Source: Rhodococcus opacus B4
GTDB taxonomy: Bacteria > Actinomycetota > Actinomycetes > Mycobacteriales > Mycobacteriaceae
Length of the DNA stretch: 64,000 bases
Assembly: GCF_000010805.1 (NCBI RefSeq)
Contig: NC_012522.1
Location: 6,262,001-6,326,000 of the forward strand
Direction: 5' to 3'
Part shown: positions 15,648-24,574 of the stretch, in pieces
Position numbering within the stretch: the stretch's first letter is position 1
Layout: each line of letters starts with the position of its first letter
The notes under the pieces: generated by a model
The model's database searches: none
What the model was told of the DNA's origin: nothing
Seen by the model: only the letters and a program-made list of their open reading frames with translations
Program-made: the position numbers and the translations under genes

Positions 15648-16124
15648 ATGGATCTCGAAGCGATCAAACAGATCGAGCAGCTCAAGCACCGTTACTCACG
15701 TGCACTCGACACGAAGTCGTGGGTGGAGTTCGCCGACACGATGGTCCCCGACGTCACCGCGACGTACAGCGAATACCTCACGTTCGACTCCCGTGATTCG
15801 TTCGTGTCCTTCCTCGAGAACACCCTCGGGACCCACGTCATCACCGAGCATCAGTGCGGCCAACCCGAAATCACCGTCACCGGGGACACCGCGGTCGGCG
15901 TGTGGTTCCTCGCGGACACCACGCTGATTCCCGAGGACGGGATGCTGCTGCGCGGGTCCGCCTACTATCACGATCGTTACCTCCGGTGCGCCGACGGCAA
16001 CTGGCGGATCACACACACCGGATACGAACGCACCTGGGAATCGGTTGCGGCGCTGTCCGATTTCCCGAGTTTCCGGCTCACTTCCAACAAGTGGGCGATG
16101 TTGCAACCTCCGGCGTCCGCCTGA
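15648..16124 (+). CDS. SnoaL-like / NTF2-fold protein
   Basis: 158-aa protein of the SnoaL-like (NTF2-fold) superfamily, whose members are small polyketide cyclases, dehydratases and isomerases or ligand-binding proteins. It starts IKQIEQLKHRYSRALDTKSW, followed by FADTMVPDVTATYSEYLTF, with HQCGQPEITVTGDTA in the middle and GNWRITHTGYERTWESV near the end. That is the usual alpha plus curved beta-sheet pattern. The ATG at 15648 has AGGAGG 8 nt upstream. The substrate is not predictable. It is followed 46 bp later by a VOC-family gene in the same direction. Confidence 0.85.
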   Translation: MDLEAIKQIEQLKHRYSRALDTKSWVEFADTMVPDVTATYSEYLTFDSRDSFVSFLENTLGTHVITEHQCGQPEITVTGDTAVGVWFLADTTLIPEDGMLLRGSAYYHDRYLRCADGNWRITHTGYERTWESVAALSDFPSFRLTSNKWAMLQPPASA

Positions 16125-16170
16125 GGGGGCACACTGGGACTCGACGCACCACGGACACTGGGAGGTGACG

Positions 16171-16584
16171 ATGTCGCCGGAAGTTCCCGTTCCCGGCGCG
16201 CTGCCGTACCTGACGGTGCGGCGCGGTGTCGAGGCGATCGAATGGTATTCCAAGGTGTTCGGAGCCCGGGTGGTGGGTGAGCCGATCGTCATGGACGACG
16301 GCCGGGTCGGTCATGCGGAACTGCGGTTGCCGACCGGCATGATCTATCTCGCCGAGGAATTTCCCGAGATGGGTCTGACGGCGCCGGAGTCCGGTTCGAC
16401 GTCCGTGAGCCTGATGTTGTCCGTCGACGACCCGGACGCCGTGCTGGTGGGTGCCCGCGACGCCGGCGGCACCGTGGAGCGGTGGATCTCGGAGGGCCAC
16501 GGACACCGCAACGCCACCCTCATCGATCCGTTCGGTCACCGCTGGATGCTGGTGGGGCCCGCCGATCCGGCCGTCCCCGACTGA
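16171..16584 (+). CDS. VOC (glyoxalase/PhnB-like) superfamily protein
   Basis: 137-aa member of the vicinal-oxygen-chelate superfamily, close to the PhnB/YdeM-like group. It has a beta-alpha-beta-beta-beta repeat with LPYLTVRRGVEAIEWYSKVF at the N-terminus, GHAELRLPTGMIYLAEEFPE in the middle and a C-terminal RNATLIDPFGHRWMLVG, which is characteristic. Many such proteins bind a divalent metal and act on small molecules or confer antibiotic resistance; nothing here fixes the role. The ATG at 16171 follows GGGAGGTGA. Confidence 0.87.
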   Translation: MSPEVPVPGALPYLTVRRGVEAIEWYSKVFGARVVGEPIVMDDGRVGHAELRLPTGMIYLAEEFPEMGLTAPESGSTSVSLMLSVDDPDAVLVGARDAGGTVERWISEGHGHRNATLIDPFGHRWMLVGPADPAVPD

Positions 16585-16613
16585 ACGATTGGGGCCGCGG
16601 CTACTGTCGGCAC

Positions 16614-17300
16614 ATGCCGAACATGCCGCCTGCACCCGAACGTTCGTCGTTTCCGGACACCCGCGCGTGGATCCGCGCCCTGCCGGCACTCGGCGGCCGG
16701 ACACCTGCGCCCGTCGACACAGTGCCGGACACCCCGTCGGCGCTGTTCCTCGACTGGATCGAGGAAGCCGCGCAAGCCGGGGTTCCGGAACCGCACGCCG
16801 CTGCGCTGTCGACCGTCGACGCGGACGGCAATCCGGACGCGCGTTTCCTGCTCCTCAAGGACGTCACGGAGCAGGGCTTCTGGTTCTCGGGCGACACCCG
16901 TTCGCCGAAGGGTCGTGACCTGGCCGTGAATCCCGTTGCGGCACTGTCGTTCTACTGGCGCGAGCAGGGCAGGCAGGTGCGGGTGCGCGGAACCGTGGTC
17001 GAGGGGGATCCGGCACTGTCGGCGCGGGACTTCCGCGAACGGTCGGTCACCGCACGGGCCGTGGCGGCCGCCAGCAGGCAGAGCGAGGTGCTCGGCGATC
17101 CCGCCGAGTACGAACGCGCAGTCGCGGCGGCGGTGACCCGCATCGAGGCCGACCCCGGCTACGTGTCGGAGACCTGGCGGGCATGGTGCATCGTCCCGGA
17201 CCGTGTCGAGTTCTGGCAGGCGGACGCCGGGCGCAGACACGTGCGCCGGCTCTACCGCCGCGAGTCGGACCGGTGGGTCCGTGAGGTGCTGTGGCCCTGA
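16614..17300 (+). CDS. pdxH: Pyridoxamine 5'-phosphate oxidase family protein
   Basis: 228-aa FMN-binding split-barrel protein. It resembles PdxH, which oxidises pyridoxamine or pyridoxine 5'-phosphate to pyridoxal phosphate. Key segments are PHAAALSTVDADGNPDARFL, FWFSGDTRSPKGRDLAVNP, ALSFYWREQGRQVRVRGTV and the C-terminal dimerisation motif RVEFWQADAGRRHVRRLY. In canonical PdxH this last region reads WR..RLHDR and here it is RRHVRRLYRRE, so the enzyme could be a PdxH-like relative with a different substrate. It starts at ATG 16614 and stands alone. Confidence 0.8.
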   Translation: MPNMPPAPERSSFPDTRAWIRALPALGGRTPAPVDTVPDTPSALFLDWIEEAAQAGVPEPHAAALSTVDADGNPDARFLLLKDVTEQGFWFSGDTRSPKGRDLAVNPVAALSFYWREQGRQVRVRGTVVEGDPALSARDFRERSVTARAVAAASRQSEVLGDPAEYERAVAAAVTRIEADPGYVSETWRAWCIVPDRVEFWQADAGRRHVRRLYRRESDRWVREVLWP

Positions 17301-17319
17301 CTGCGCCCCGCGGCAGGAG

Positions 17320-17811
17320 TCAGCGCGCGGTCGAGGGCGAACGCAGGTCGACGACGATCGACTGGCCGTTCAGCTTCGCGTGGATCTCGGGGCGTTCGAA
17401 TCCGGCCGCGACGAGGTACTCGCCGAGCAGCGCCAGCAGTTCGTCGGCGTCCACGGTGGGATCGGCGGAGTGACTGCTCGCCGACGCGAGGTGCTCCTCG
17501 AGCAGTTCGGTGTGTGCAAGACGGCCCGCGACTCGCACGGCTGCCACTCCCATCGCGTTGCGTCGCATGACGGTGCGTCCACGAGATTCCAGCGACGCCG
17601 TCGTGTCGGAGGCCTCGGACGGTTCCTCGGTGCTGTGCGAACCCGAGCTGCGCGTCGGCAGGGGAAAGGTGAACGTCTCGGCGGAGCTGGTCGAGGACTT
17701 GCCGTTGCCGTTGCTGCTGCCGGTCAGTCCGCCCATGCCCGGTTCGGCGAACGGGGACTCCGCCGCCGACCCGTTGCTGCCCGATCCGTTCGTGGAAATG
17801 CCGTTTTCCAT
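17320..17811 (-). CDS. Hypothetical protein with Ser/Gly-rich N-terminus
   Basis: 163-aa protein with no family I recognise. Residues 1-75 are low complexity (Ser, Gly, Asn, Thr, Glu) and probably disordered. Residues 80-163 form a likely folded domain with helices (MGVAAVRVAGRLAHTELLEE, DADELLALLGEYLVAAGFE) and an end strand (LNGQSIVVDL). The ATG at 17811 has AGGAAG upstream. It is convergent with the PNPOx gene, 19 bp apart. Codon use looks normal for the genome. Confidence 0.7.
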   Translation of the reverse strand: MENGISTNGSGSNGSAAESPFAEPGMGGLTGSSNGNGKSSTSSAETFTFPLPTRSSGSHSTEEPSEASDTTASLESRGRTVMRRNAMGVAAVRVAGRLAHTELLEEHLASASSHSADPTVDADELLALLGEYLVAAGFERPEIHAKLNGQSIVVDLRSPSTAR

Positions 17812-17908
17812 CGTGTCGCTTCCTGCTCGTGGCCAAACGGGTACCGCGCAAAGCCCGTCAGTGTGCTCGATTCGCAGTGAAAGTTACCAGCAGCGCGGAA
17901 CCGTCGCG

Positions 17909-18706
17909 TCAGCGAACGCCTTCCGCCCTCAATTCCCGGGCCCACGCGGAGGCGTGCCTCGTCAGCACGCCGGCGATCCGCTCCAGCTCACCCGGGTACG
18001 ACGCGACCTCGGCGGGCATGGACACGCTGAGGGCGTCGGTGGCGGGGATTCGGTAGGGCACCACGGTGGCGATGCACACCACGCCGACCGTGCCCTGTTC
18101 CCGTTCGAGCGCCCACCCGCGGTTGCGGACCTCGCCGAGTTCGGTGACGAGGTCGTCGAGGTCGACGATGGTGTTGTCGGTGAAGCGCTCGAGTTTCGCG
18201 GGAAGCATTTCCCGGACCTCGCCGGTGGTGAGCTCGGCGAGCAGGGCCTGCCCGAGTGCGGTGACGTGGCACGGCAGCTTTCGGCCGACGCGATGCATCC
18301 GCCGAACCTCGACCTTCGATCCGCGGCTGGCGAGATAGATGACGCTGTCCTCGTCGCGTCGCGCGAAGTGGACGGTGTGGCTGACTTCCGACCGGAGCGC
18401 CTCGAGCACCGCCGCGGCCCGCGACACGACCGAATCCTTGTCGAGATACGACGTGCCGGTGAGCAGCGCATGGGTGCCGATGCCGTAACGGGAACCCGAC
18501 TCGTCCGCTTCGATCCACCGCAGATCCTTGAGCGTGCGCAGCAGCGCGTGCAGACTCGAGCGCGGATATTTGCACGCCTCCTGCAGCTCGCCGAGGCTCA
18601 TGCGGGTCGGCGACGCGGCGAGCGTCTCGAGGATGTGGATGGTGCGTTCGGCGGATTTGACCGGTTGGGATTCCGGGGCCGCCCCACGCGCGTCTTCTGT
18701 CACCAT
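17909..18706 (-). CDS. IclR-family regulator of the uronate/aldarate island
   Basis: 265-aa IclR regulator. An N-terminal winged helix (about residues 16-75; SAERTIHILETLAASP, MSLGELQEACKYPRSSLHAL) is followed by the IclR ligand-binding domain (about 90-260) with LPCHVTALGQALLAEL and GWALEREQGTVGVVCIATVV. The ATG at 18706 is used; the frame is open further upstream without family similarity. It lies 72 bp downstream of the enolase-superfamily dehydratase gene in the same direction, last in the transporter operon. IclR proteins commonly control sugar-acid and aromatic catabolism. It is the best candidate to bind the shared 16-bp inverted repeats in this island. Confidence 0.9.
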   Translation of the reverse strand: MVTEDARGAAPESQPVKSAERTIHILETLAASPTRMSLGELQEACKYPRSSLHALLRTLKDLRWIEADESGSRYGIGTHALLTGTSYLDKDSVVSRAAAVLEALRSEVSHTVHFARRDEDSVIYLASRGSKVEVRRMHRVGRKLPCHVTALGQALLAELTTGEVREMLPAKLERFTDNTIVDLDDLVTELGEVRNRGWALEREQGTVGVVCIATVVPYRIPATDALSVSMPAEVASYPGELERIAGVLTRHASAWARELRAEGVR

Positions 18707-18778
18707 GAAGACACTATCTCTCATTCTGAACGCGATATCACCTACTGACCCGGGTCCGGCGCCGGCGAGGGGGCGCAC

Positions 18779-19939
18779 TCAGTACTCCGCGACGAGGTTG
18801 GCCGCGATGTAGTCGAGATCGATGTCCTCGCCGAGGCCCGGTCGCTGCGGCATCGCCACCATGCCGTTCTCGTCGACGGGGTCGACGATGGACTTCAGGT
18901 GCGGCGGCACCCAGTCGTAGTCGACGTGCGGGTGCAGAAGGCCGCGCTCGTACCACTGGACGTTGTTGGCGGCGCCGACGAGCGCGAGGTTGGGGGCGCC
19001 GTTGCCGTGGATCTCGCACTCGAGGCCGAAGCCCTCGGCCATGTGCATCGTCTTCAGAGCAGGCGTGATGCCACCGCCGTTCATGGCGCCGACGCGCAGG
19101 ATGTCGCACGCGTCGTTCGCGATCCAGTCGGCACGGGACCGGTGCCTGCCCGGCGTCGTTTCGGGTCCGATCACCGGGGTGTCGATCTGGTCGGCGAGCC
19201 ACTTGTACGAGCGCAGCGAGAACTCGTCCATCGGCTCCTCGAACCAGTCGAACTTCAGCCGGTCCAGTTCACGCCCGAGTCTCAGGGCATCGGTGCGTGA
19301 GTACCAGTGGTACCCGTCGAGCATCAGCGAAAAGTCTTCGCCGACGGCGTCGCGAACCGCGGCGCACGCGTCGATGTCCCGGCTCAGGCTGGGCGAGCCC
19401 GGAAGCGGAGGCATCCAGGTGTGCAGTTTGATGCCCTGGTAGCCACGCTTTTTCAGCTCGACGGCGAAGTTCGCGTAATCCTCCGGGGTGGCGAGGCCGC
19501 CGTCGATGTCGTCACCGCACATGGTGCTGGCATACGCCTTGACCTCGGTGCGCGCGCCGCCGAGCAGTTTCCATACGGGGGTGTCGAACTTGTTGCCCGC
19601 GAGGTCCCAGAGCGCCTGGTCCAGGTAGCTGCACGTGTGTTCGGGAAGCTCGACCGCCCGGGTGCGCTGCCGGATCGCCCACTTCTTGTCCGCCGCTTCC
19701 CGCGCCAGCGGGTCGGAGCCGATCAGGACGGGCCGGAAATGCTGCTCCACCTGGTCCTGCCGAAGGTAGTTCGGCTTGCCCAGGACGTACCCGCTGACGC
19801 CGTCGGAGTCGGTGATCCGCAGGAGCGCCCCGGTCGTGGGCACGGACGGACCGGGATGGCGATGACCGTACGAGTCGACCGAGGTGCGTGCCTCCGTCTT
19901 GAAAACCTGCACGGCGACTTCTGTGATCACGCTGGACAT
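18779..19939 (-). CDS. Enolase-superfamily sugar-acid dehydratase (MR subgroup)
   Basis: 386-aa member of the mandelate racemase/muconate lactonizing family. The probable metal ligands are D208 (LMLDGY), E234 (WFEEP) and E260 (VIGPE). K171 and H173 (GIKLHTW) stand at the end of the second barrel strand, and H311 (CEIHGNG) at the end of the seventh. These are the acid/base positions of acid-sugar dehydratases. With a uronate dehydrogenase-like protein and a KdgD-like enzyme in the same island, the likely reaction is dehydration of an aldarate such as glucarate or galactarate to 5-keto-4-deoxyglucarate; an aldonate is possible. The gene begins 27 bp after the importer binding-protein gene, in one operon. 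Confidence 0.87.
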   Translation of the reverse strand: MSSVITEVAVQVFKTEARTSVDSYGHRHPGPSVPTTGALLRITDSDGVSGYVLGKPNYLRQDQVEQHFRPVLIGSDPLAREAADKKWAIRQRTRAVELPEHTCSYLDQALWDLAGNKFDTPVWKLLGGARTEVKAYASTMCGDDIDGGLATPEDYANFAVELKKRGYQGIKLHTWMPPLPGSPSLSRDIDACAAVRDAVGEDFSLMLDGYHWYSRTDALRLGRELDRLKFDWFEEPMDEFSLRSYKWLADQIDTPVIGPETTPGRHRSRADWIANDACDILRVGAMNGGGITPALKTMHMAEGFGLECEIHGNGAPNLALVGAANNVQWYERGLLHPHVDYDWVPPHLKSIVDPVDENGMVAMPQRPGLGEDIDLDYIAANLVAEY

Positions 19940-19966
19940 GATGATTCGCTTCCTCTTCGAAATGTC

Positions 19967-21289
19967 TTATTTGCCCTGGCGGGCAACGTACTTGGCCATG
20001 GAGCGATCGAGCTTCTCGGCGAAGTCGTCGGCGAAGTCCTGCGCGCTGAGCTGCCCGATGAGCACCTTCTGCCATTGGCCGAGCATCTGCACCTGAACGA
20101 TCTTGCCGAAGTCGGGCAGGTAGTCCGGCGGCGTGACCAGCACGGTTTTCGGGTCGTCCAGCGCCGCGAGCGCGGCCTGCACCGACGGCATGCTCGCGAA
20201 TTCCGGGGCGGAGCGGGCGGCCTTGTTGACCGGGATCTGCCCGACCCGCTCGTTCCAGTACGCCTGCGATTCCTGGGACGTCATGAACTCGAGGAACTTC
20301 CACGCCGCGGCCTGGTGCTTGCTGCTCTTGAACACGGTGTAGGACGGGAACGGGTCGGTCATGACGGTGCGTTTTCCGTCTTCGTTACGCGGCAGGGCCA
20401 CGGCGCCGGCCTTGTCGCCGAGTGCCTTCTCGTGGTTGCTCAGCGAGCCGAGGTTGTGCTGCATCATCGCCACCGATCCGCCGCCGAAGCTCGCGACCAT
20501 CTGCGGGAAGCCATTGTTGACGTCGGCGGTCGGGGTGGCGACGTCGTAGAGCGCGGCGAAGCGCTCGATGGCGTCGACCATCTCGGGACGGTTCAGCGTC
20601 GACTCGCCGTTCTCGAAGAAGCTCTCGATTCCGGTGCTGGCGAACATGTACTGCAGCAGCGGGTAGATCGATCCGGCGCCGCCGCGAATGGTGAATCCGT
20701 AACGGCCGTCGTCCTTGTCGGTCAGATCCTTCGCGGCCTCGAAGAATTCGTCGTAGGTGTCCGGCGGTTCGATCCCCGCCTCGGCGAACCAGTCGGCGCG
20801 GTACCAGAGGGTGGCGTTGTTGCTGGTGTAGGGGAGACCGAACAGATGCTCGCCGCCACCGGATTCACGTGCCGACTCGAGAATCCCGGCGTCGTACTCG
20901 TCGCGCTGCGGTGACGCCGCCATGAAGTCGTCGAGTGAGATGACCGCGTCCTGGGCGACGAGCGGGGCGAGGTAGGCGGTGGAGACGATGCCGAGATCCG
21001 GTGCCGAGCCGCCGGCGAGTGCGGTCTGGTACTTCTGCTGGGCGCTGTCCGACGGAAGGCCCACGTATTGGATGTCGATGCCGGGATTCGCGGCCTCGAA
21101 CCGGCGGATGAGCTCCTCGTACAGCGGAGTGCGGTCCGGTCCGGCGTTATTGTCCCAGAACGTGAGCTGGGCGTTGTTCGGATCGCCGAGGGCGCCGTCG
21201 GGCAGCGAGGTCTCGGAACTGCAGGAGGCGAGCACGAGCGTGGCCGCCGCCCCGACCAGGGTGGAGCGCAGGAGCGTGCGCCGGTTCAT
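19967..21289 (-). CDS. Sugar ABC transporter substrate-binding lipoprotein
   Basis: 440-aa extracytoplasmic solute-binding protein (family 1). The N-terminus MNRRTLLRSTLVGAAATLVL followed by ASCSS is a lipoprotein signal with a lipobox (LASC) and a twin-Arg start. The mature part has LTFWDNNAGPDRTPLYEELI, typical of family-1 binding proteins, and FLEFMTSQESQAYWNERVG, the C-terminal signature. The ATG at 21289 is preceded by AGAGGA, so the longer reading is rejected. The operon order is permease, permease, this gene, dehydratase. The likely cargo is a uronic acid, aldarate or oligomer, inferred only from neighbours. Confidence 0.93.
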   Translation of the reverse strand: MNRRTLLRSTLVGAAATLVLASCSSETSLPDGALGDPNNAQLTFWDNNAGPDRTPLYEELIRRFEAANPGIDIQYVGLPSDSAQQKYQTALAGGSAPDLGIVSTAYLAPLVAQDAVISLDDFMAASPQRDEYDAGILESARESGGGEHLFGLPYTSNNATLWYRADWFAEAGIEPPDTYDEFFEAAKDLTDKDDGRYGFTIRGGAGSIYPLLQYMFASTGIESFFENGESTLNRPEMVDAIERFAALYDVATPTADVNNGFPQMVASFGGGSVAMMQHNLGSLSNHEKALGDKAGAVALPRNEDGKRTVMTDPFPSYTVFKSSKHQAAAWKFLEFMTSQESQAYWNERVGQIPVNKAARSAPEFASMPSVQAALAALDDPKTVLVTPPDYLPDFGKIVQVQMLGQWQKVLIGQLSAQDFADDFAEKLDRSMAKYVARQGK

Positions 21290-21315
21290 GTGGATCCTCT
21301 TTTCGAAAGTCATGA

Positions 21316-22206
21316 TCAGCCCTTGACGGCGCCGGCGCTCAGGCCCTGGACGAGGTACTTCTGGATGACGGCGAAGACGGCGACCACCGGAACCGCGGCG
21401 ATGAGACCGCCCGCGGCGAGAACCCCGAAGTCGACGTTGTAGGAGCCGATGGTGTAGCTGAGGCCGACCGGCAGCGTGAACTTCTCCTGGCTGCTGATGA
21501 ACATCAGGCCGAACAGGAAGTTGTTCCAGCTGCCGATGAAGGCGAACGATCCGACGGCGATCAGGCCGGGCCGCAGCAGCGGCAGCATGATGATGCGGAA
21601 CGCGCGCAGGCGCGAGCAGCCGTCGACCATCGCCGCTTCTTCGAGTTCCACCGGGATCTGCGCGATGAAACCTGCCATGAGCATGGCGGCGAGCGGAAGC
21701 TGGAACACGGTGTCGGCGACGATGAGTCCCGTCAGGTTGTTGACGAGATTCATCTCGCGGAACACCTGGAACAGCGGGATGAGCAGCATGGCGCCGGGCA
21801 CGAACTGGCTGCAGAGCAGGGCCATCACCAACGGGACCTTGGCGCGGAACTTGAAGCGGGCCAACGCGTATCCGGTGGCCAGCGCGACGAAGGTCGTCAG
21901 GACGAGCGACAACGCGGCGACAATGAGGCTGTTCTTGAAGAAGAAGCTGAAACCGAGGGTGTTCCACACGGTGTCGAAGTGCTCGAACGTGAGGGGCCAG
22001 GGGAGCATCGAGTTCGATCCGGCGGGCCGGAACGCGAACACGATCATCCAGTAGAACGGCACGAGGGTGAACAACAGGTACAGGGCGAGCGGCAGTCCGA
22101 CGCTGAACAGGCGCGGCTTCTTCGGGCGCACCCGCAGCTTCCCGGTGGTGTCCGGCTCGGGCAGCGCGGTGGTGGGACGATCGGTGATGGTGGTCACGGC
22201 GGTCAA
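21316..22206 (-). CDS. Sugar ABC transporter permease, MalG-like
   Basis: 296-aa inner-membrane permease with six predicted helices after an approximately 30-residue cytoplasmic N-terminus (first helix FSVGLPLALYLLFTLVPFYW). The EAA loop that contacts the ATPase is VELEEAAMVDGCSRLRAF. The start is a TTG at 22206 overlapping the stop of the upstream permease; a GTG at 22197 is an alternative. It pairs with the MalF-like permease at 22203-23165. The ATPase is encoded 3.6 kb away on the other strand, at 26798. Confidence 0.92.
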   Translation of the reverse strand: MTAVTTITDRPTTALPEPDTTGKLRVRPKKPRLFSVGLPLALYLLFTLVPFYWMIVFAFRPAGSNSMLPWPLTFEHFDTVWNTLGFSFFFKNSLIVAALSLVLTTFVALATGYALARFKFRAKVPLVMALLCSQFVPGAMLLIPLFQVFREMNLVNNLTGLIVADTVFQLPLAAMLMAGFIAQIPVELEEAAMVDGCSRLRAFRIIMLPLLRPGLIAVGSFAFIGSWNNFLFGLMFISSQEKFTLPVGLSYTIGSYNVDFGVLAAGGLIAAVPVVAVFAVIQKYLVQGLSAGAVKG

Positions 22207-23165
22207 ACCTTCTCACTGTTGAACTTGCTCAGGCGCAAGTAGAGGATCGAGCAGAACAGCAGGATCACGAATGCGACCGTGGTGAGTGCCGAGCCGTATC
22301 CGAAGTCCTGGGCGGTGGTCGCGAGCTGCGAGACGTACAGCGGGAGCGTCGTGGTGACGTCGGCCGGGCCGCCCGCCGTGAGGGTGTAGAGCAGATCGAC
22401 GTTGTTGAACTCCCACACACCGCGCAGCAGCGTCGACAAGATGATGACGGCCTTCAGATGCGGGAGCGTGACGAAGCGGAACCGCTGCCAGCGGTTGGCG
22501 CCGTCCACGTTGGCAGCCTCGTACAGGTCCTTGGGGGCGCTCTGCAGCTCGGCCAGGATGAGAATGGCGAAGAACGGAACGCCGCGCCACAGTTCCGCGA
22601 CGCCTGTCGCCCAGAACGCGGTGTCCGGATCGGCGATGGGTGCGGCGGTGCCGTCTCCGATGCCCATGTTGCCGAGGAGTTTGAACAGGCCCGTGGACGG
22701 GTTGTAGATCAGCAGCCAGATGCCGGTGGTGAGGACTCCGGAAACCGCCCAGGGGGAGAACACCAGGGCGCGTGCCAGGCCGCGACCCCGGAACACCTCG
22801 TTGACCAGCAGGGCAAGCCCGAGGCCGAGGATCAGCTGGAACACGACCTGAAATCCCACCCATTTCGCGGTGGTGACCAGGCTGGTCCAGAAGAGGGAGT
22901 CGGCGAACATCAGCCGGAAGTTGTCGAGGCCCGCGAAACCGTTGTCCCACGGCGTCGTCGGGTTGTAGTACTGCAAGCTGTAGTAGAAGACGCTGCCGAC
23001 CGGGTAGAAGATGAAGACTGCCAGCAGGATGACCACCGGCGCGATCAGGATGTACGGGGCGGCGGCCCGGCGCCAGGCCGGTCTGCGGCGAATGCGGCCG
23101 GGAGAGGCCGGCTCCGCCGCCGCGGACCGCCCTCCTGGCCTGGGGGAGGTGGTGGTGGTGACCAT
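22203..23165 (-). CDS. Sugar ABC transporter permease, MalF-like
   Basis: 320-aa inner-membrane permease, first gene of the minus-strand operon. A basic cytoplasmic N-terminus of about 35 residues is followed by APYILIAPVVILLAVFIFYP and five more helices. The EAA loop is PKDLYEAANVDGANRWQRF. The ATG at 23165 lies about 180 bp from two candidate operator sites at 23347-23382. Overlap with the next permease (TTGA) implies coupled translation. Confidence 0.92.
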   Translation of the reverse strand: MVTTTTSPRPGGRSAAAEPASPGRIRRRPAWRRAAAPYILIAPVVILLAVFIFYPVGSVFYYSLQYYNPTTPWDNGFAGLDNFRLMFADSLFWTSLVTTAKWVGFQVVFQLILGLGLALLVNEVFRGRGLARALVFSPWAVSGVLTTGIWLLIYNPSTGLFKLLGNMGIGDGTAAPIADPDTAFWATGVAELWRGVPFFAILILAELQSAPKDLYEAANVDGANRWQRFRFVTLPHLKAVIILSTLLRGVWEFNNVDLLYTLTAGGPADVTTTLPLYVSQLATTAQDFGYGSALTTVAFVILLFCSILYLRLSKFNSEKV

Positions 23166-23346
23166 GGTGCACGCTCCGAGGTTCGGTGCCGGTCGTGCCG
23201 GCGGGTCGGGGGGATTGTGGCTACTGCTGTTGACGCGAGATCGCCGACGGTGGCGCGTCAGCGGGGAAGGTGACGGGAACGACGACGGTCTCCGGCCTAC
23301 TCGGAGTGCCCGATGTGTGCGGGGCCCGGTGGCGGTGTGTTCGTCC

Positions 23347-23382
23347 GTTCATGTATGTGAACTCACGTTCTCTATGTGAATT
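23347..23382. promoter_or_regulatory. Two inverted-repeat operator candidates, 20 bp apart
   Basis: Site 23347-23362 reads GTTCATGTATGTGAAC and site 23367-23382 reads GTTCTCTATGTGAATT. They start exactly 20 bp apart, two helical turns. Related sites occur at 24510-24525 and 26708-26723. They sit in the 239-bp gap upstream of the transporter operon and probably bind the IclR regulator encoded in the island. Confidence 0.6.
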
Positions 23383-23404
23383 GTCGAACTCACTATGACG
23401 GCAG

Positions 23405-24517
23405 TCACAAGGTCCTGTCAAGCGTGATCGGCTGGACGTTGCGCCGGATCCAGTCGGCGGCCTCGGCCTGCATGTCGGCCGAAAATCGGTGCCCGCCCGC
23501 GAACCACTGCGTGGTCAGCTCCCCGGACCCGTCGTACGCGCGCCGCAGCAGGCTCTCGGAGTCCTGCATCCCCCGCAGGCCGAAGTGGGAATCGTCCCGC
23601 GCGAACTGGACCAGTAGCGGCCGCGGCGCAGCGCATGCGGCGACGTCCGGCCAGTCGCACACCGCAGGCAGGCCCGGCGTGATCATCAGCCACGTCGTAT
23701 CGTCCGCCTTCCCGTCCGCGACGTCCGCGAACGTGCTCATCATCGCGGTGATCACCCCTGCTCGCGGGCGGGTCGAACACGCAAGGAGGTGGGCGACGCG
23801 AGCCCCGCCGCCCGAGAATCCCGCCGCGGCCACCCGGTTCGGATCGACCCCCTCGGTCGCGAGCAGAACGTTCAGCGCCCGAAGATCCTCGGCGACGACC
23901 TTGGCGGCGAGCGACGTGCCGGTCAGGGTCGCCGCCTTCGCGAGGCCGTTCTCGTGCTCGCGGGCCGCCGCCTCGTATCGGCGCCGGCGAACCTCGGGGG
24001 TGTCGGACCCGGGCGGGCATGCGGTGAAACCCGCCGACCTGGCGCGGTCCGGCAGTTCCGGCCAGGGCACGCGCCGGCTTCCCCAGGGAAAGACGTCGTG
24101 CACGAGTACGACGAAACCCGCCTGCACCAACCCGGTTGCGACGGCCAGGCCGTCGTACCCCCGTGCCCGGAGTTCGGCGACGCCCGGCGGGATTCCGTCG
24201 GGGCCGTCGGCCACCTTCTTCTTGCCGTAGAACTTCACGCCGTCGTGGGCGTGCATCAGCAGGACTGCGGGACGTGTCGCGGTCCCGGCGGGCCGGTCGG
24301 GGCGCAGGAGCCAGGCCGCGGTGTCGGGACCGCCGTCGCCGGCTGCCCAGGTGAGTTCGCGACCGGCGACGCCGTCTCGGGTCCACGACCTGCCGTACCG
24401 CACGTCGGGTGTGATCGCCGCCTGTTCGCCGGTCACGCCGAGGACGTCGCGAACGGCGTCGCGACGCCGCTCGGCGGCGGTCGATCGTGGACAGTGGGGC
24501 GAAGGGTGTGTTCCCAT
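23405..24517 (-). CDS. Alpha/beta hydrolase, dienelactone-hydrolase/acetyl-xylan-esterase-like
   Basis: 370-aa serine hydrolase. The nucleophile elbow is AAGFSGGGARVAHLL, the oxyanion region is PAVLLMHAHDGVKFYGKKKV, and the likely catalytic Asp and His are in VQFARDDSHFG and WFAGGHRFSADMQ. There is no signal peptide, so it acts in the cytoplasm. In this island it could open a sugar-acid lactone (the product of uronate dehydrogenase) or remove an acyl group from imported sugars; neither is proven. The ATG at 24517 falls inside an operator-like repeat, so translation might begin further in. The divergent neighbour starts 58 bp away. Confidence 0.78.
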   Translation of the reverse strand: MGTHPSPHCPRSTAAERRRDAVRDVLGVTGEQAAITPDVRYGRSWTRDGVAGRELTWAAGDGGPDTAAWLLRPDRPAGTATRPAVLLMHAHDGVKFYGKKKVADGPDGIPPGVAELRARGYDGLAVATGLVQAGFVVLVHDVFPWGSRRVPWPELPDRARSAGFTACPPGSDTPEVRRRRYEAAAREHENGLAKAATLTGTSLAAKVVAEDLRALNVLLATEGVDPNRVAAAGFSGGGARVAHLLACSTRPRAGVITAMMSTFADVADGKADDTTWLMITPGLPAVCDWPDVAACAAPRPLLVQFARDDSHFGLRGMQDSESLLRRAYDGSGELTTQWFAGGHRFSADMQAEAADWIRRNVQPITLDRTL

Positions 24518-24525
24518 GTGTGAAC
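24510..24525. promoter_or_regulatory. Operator candidate between hydrolase and Ala-rich protein genes
   Basis: GTTCCCATGTGTGAAC, an inverted repeat GTTC-N8-GAAC, belongs to the same class as the sites at 23347, 23367 and 26708. It overlaps the predicted hydrolase start and lies 50 bp upstream of the divergent ATG at 24575, so one bound dimer could control both genes. Confidence 0.55.
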
Positions 24526-24574
24526 TCCGTCTTGTCTACCGAATTCTGTTGTCGAACTGCCGAGGGGTTTTCAC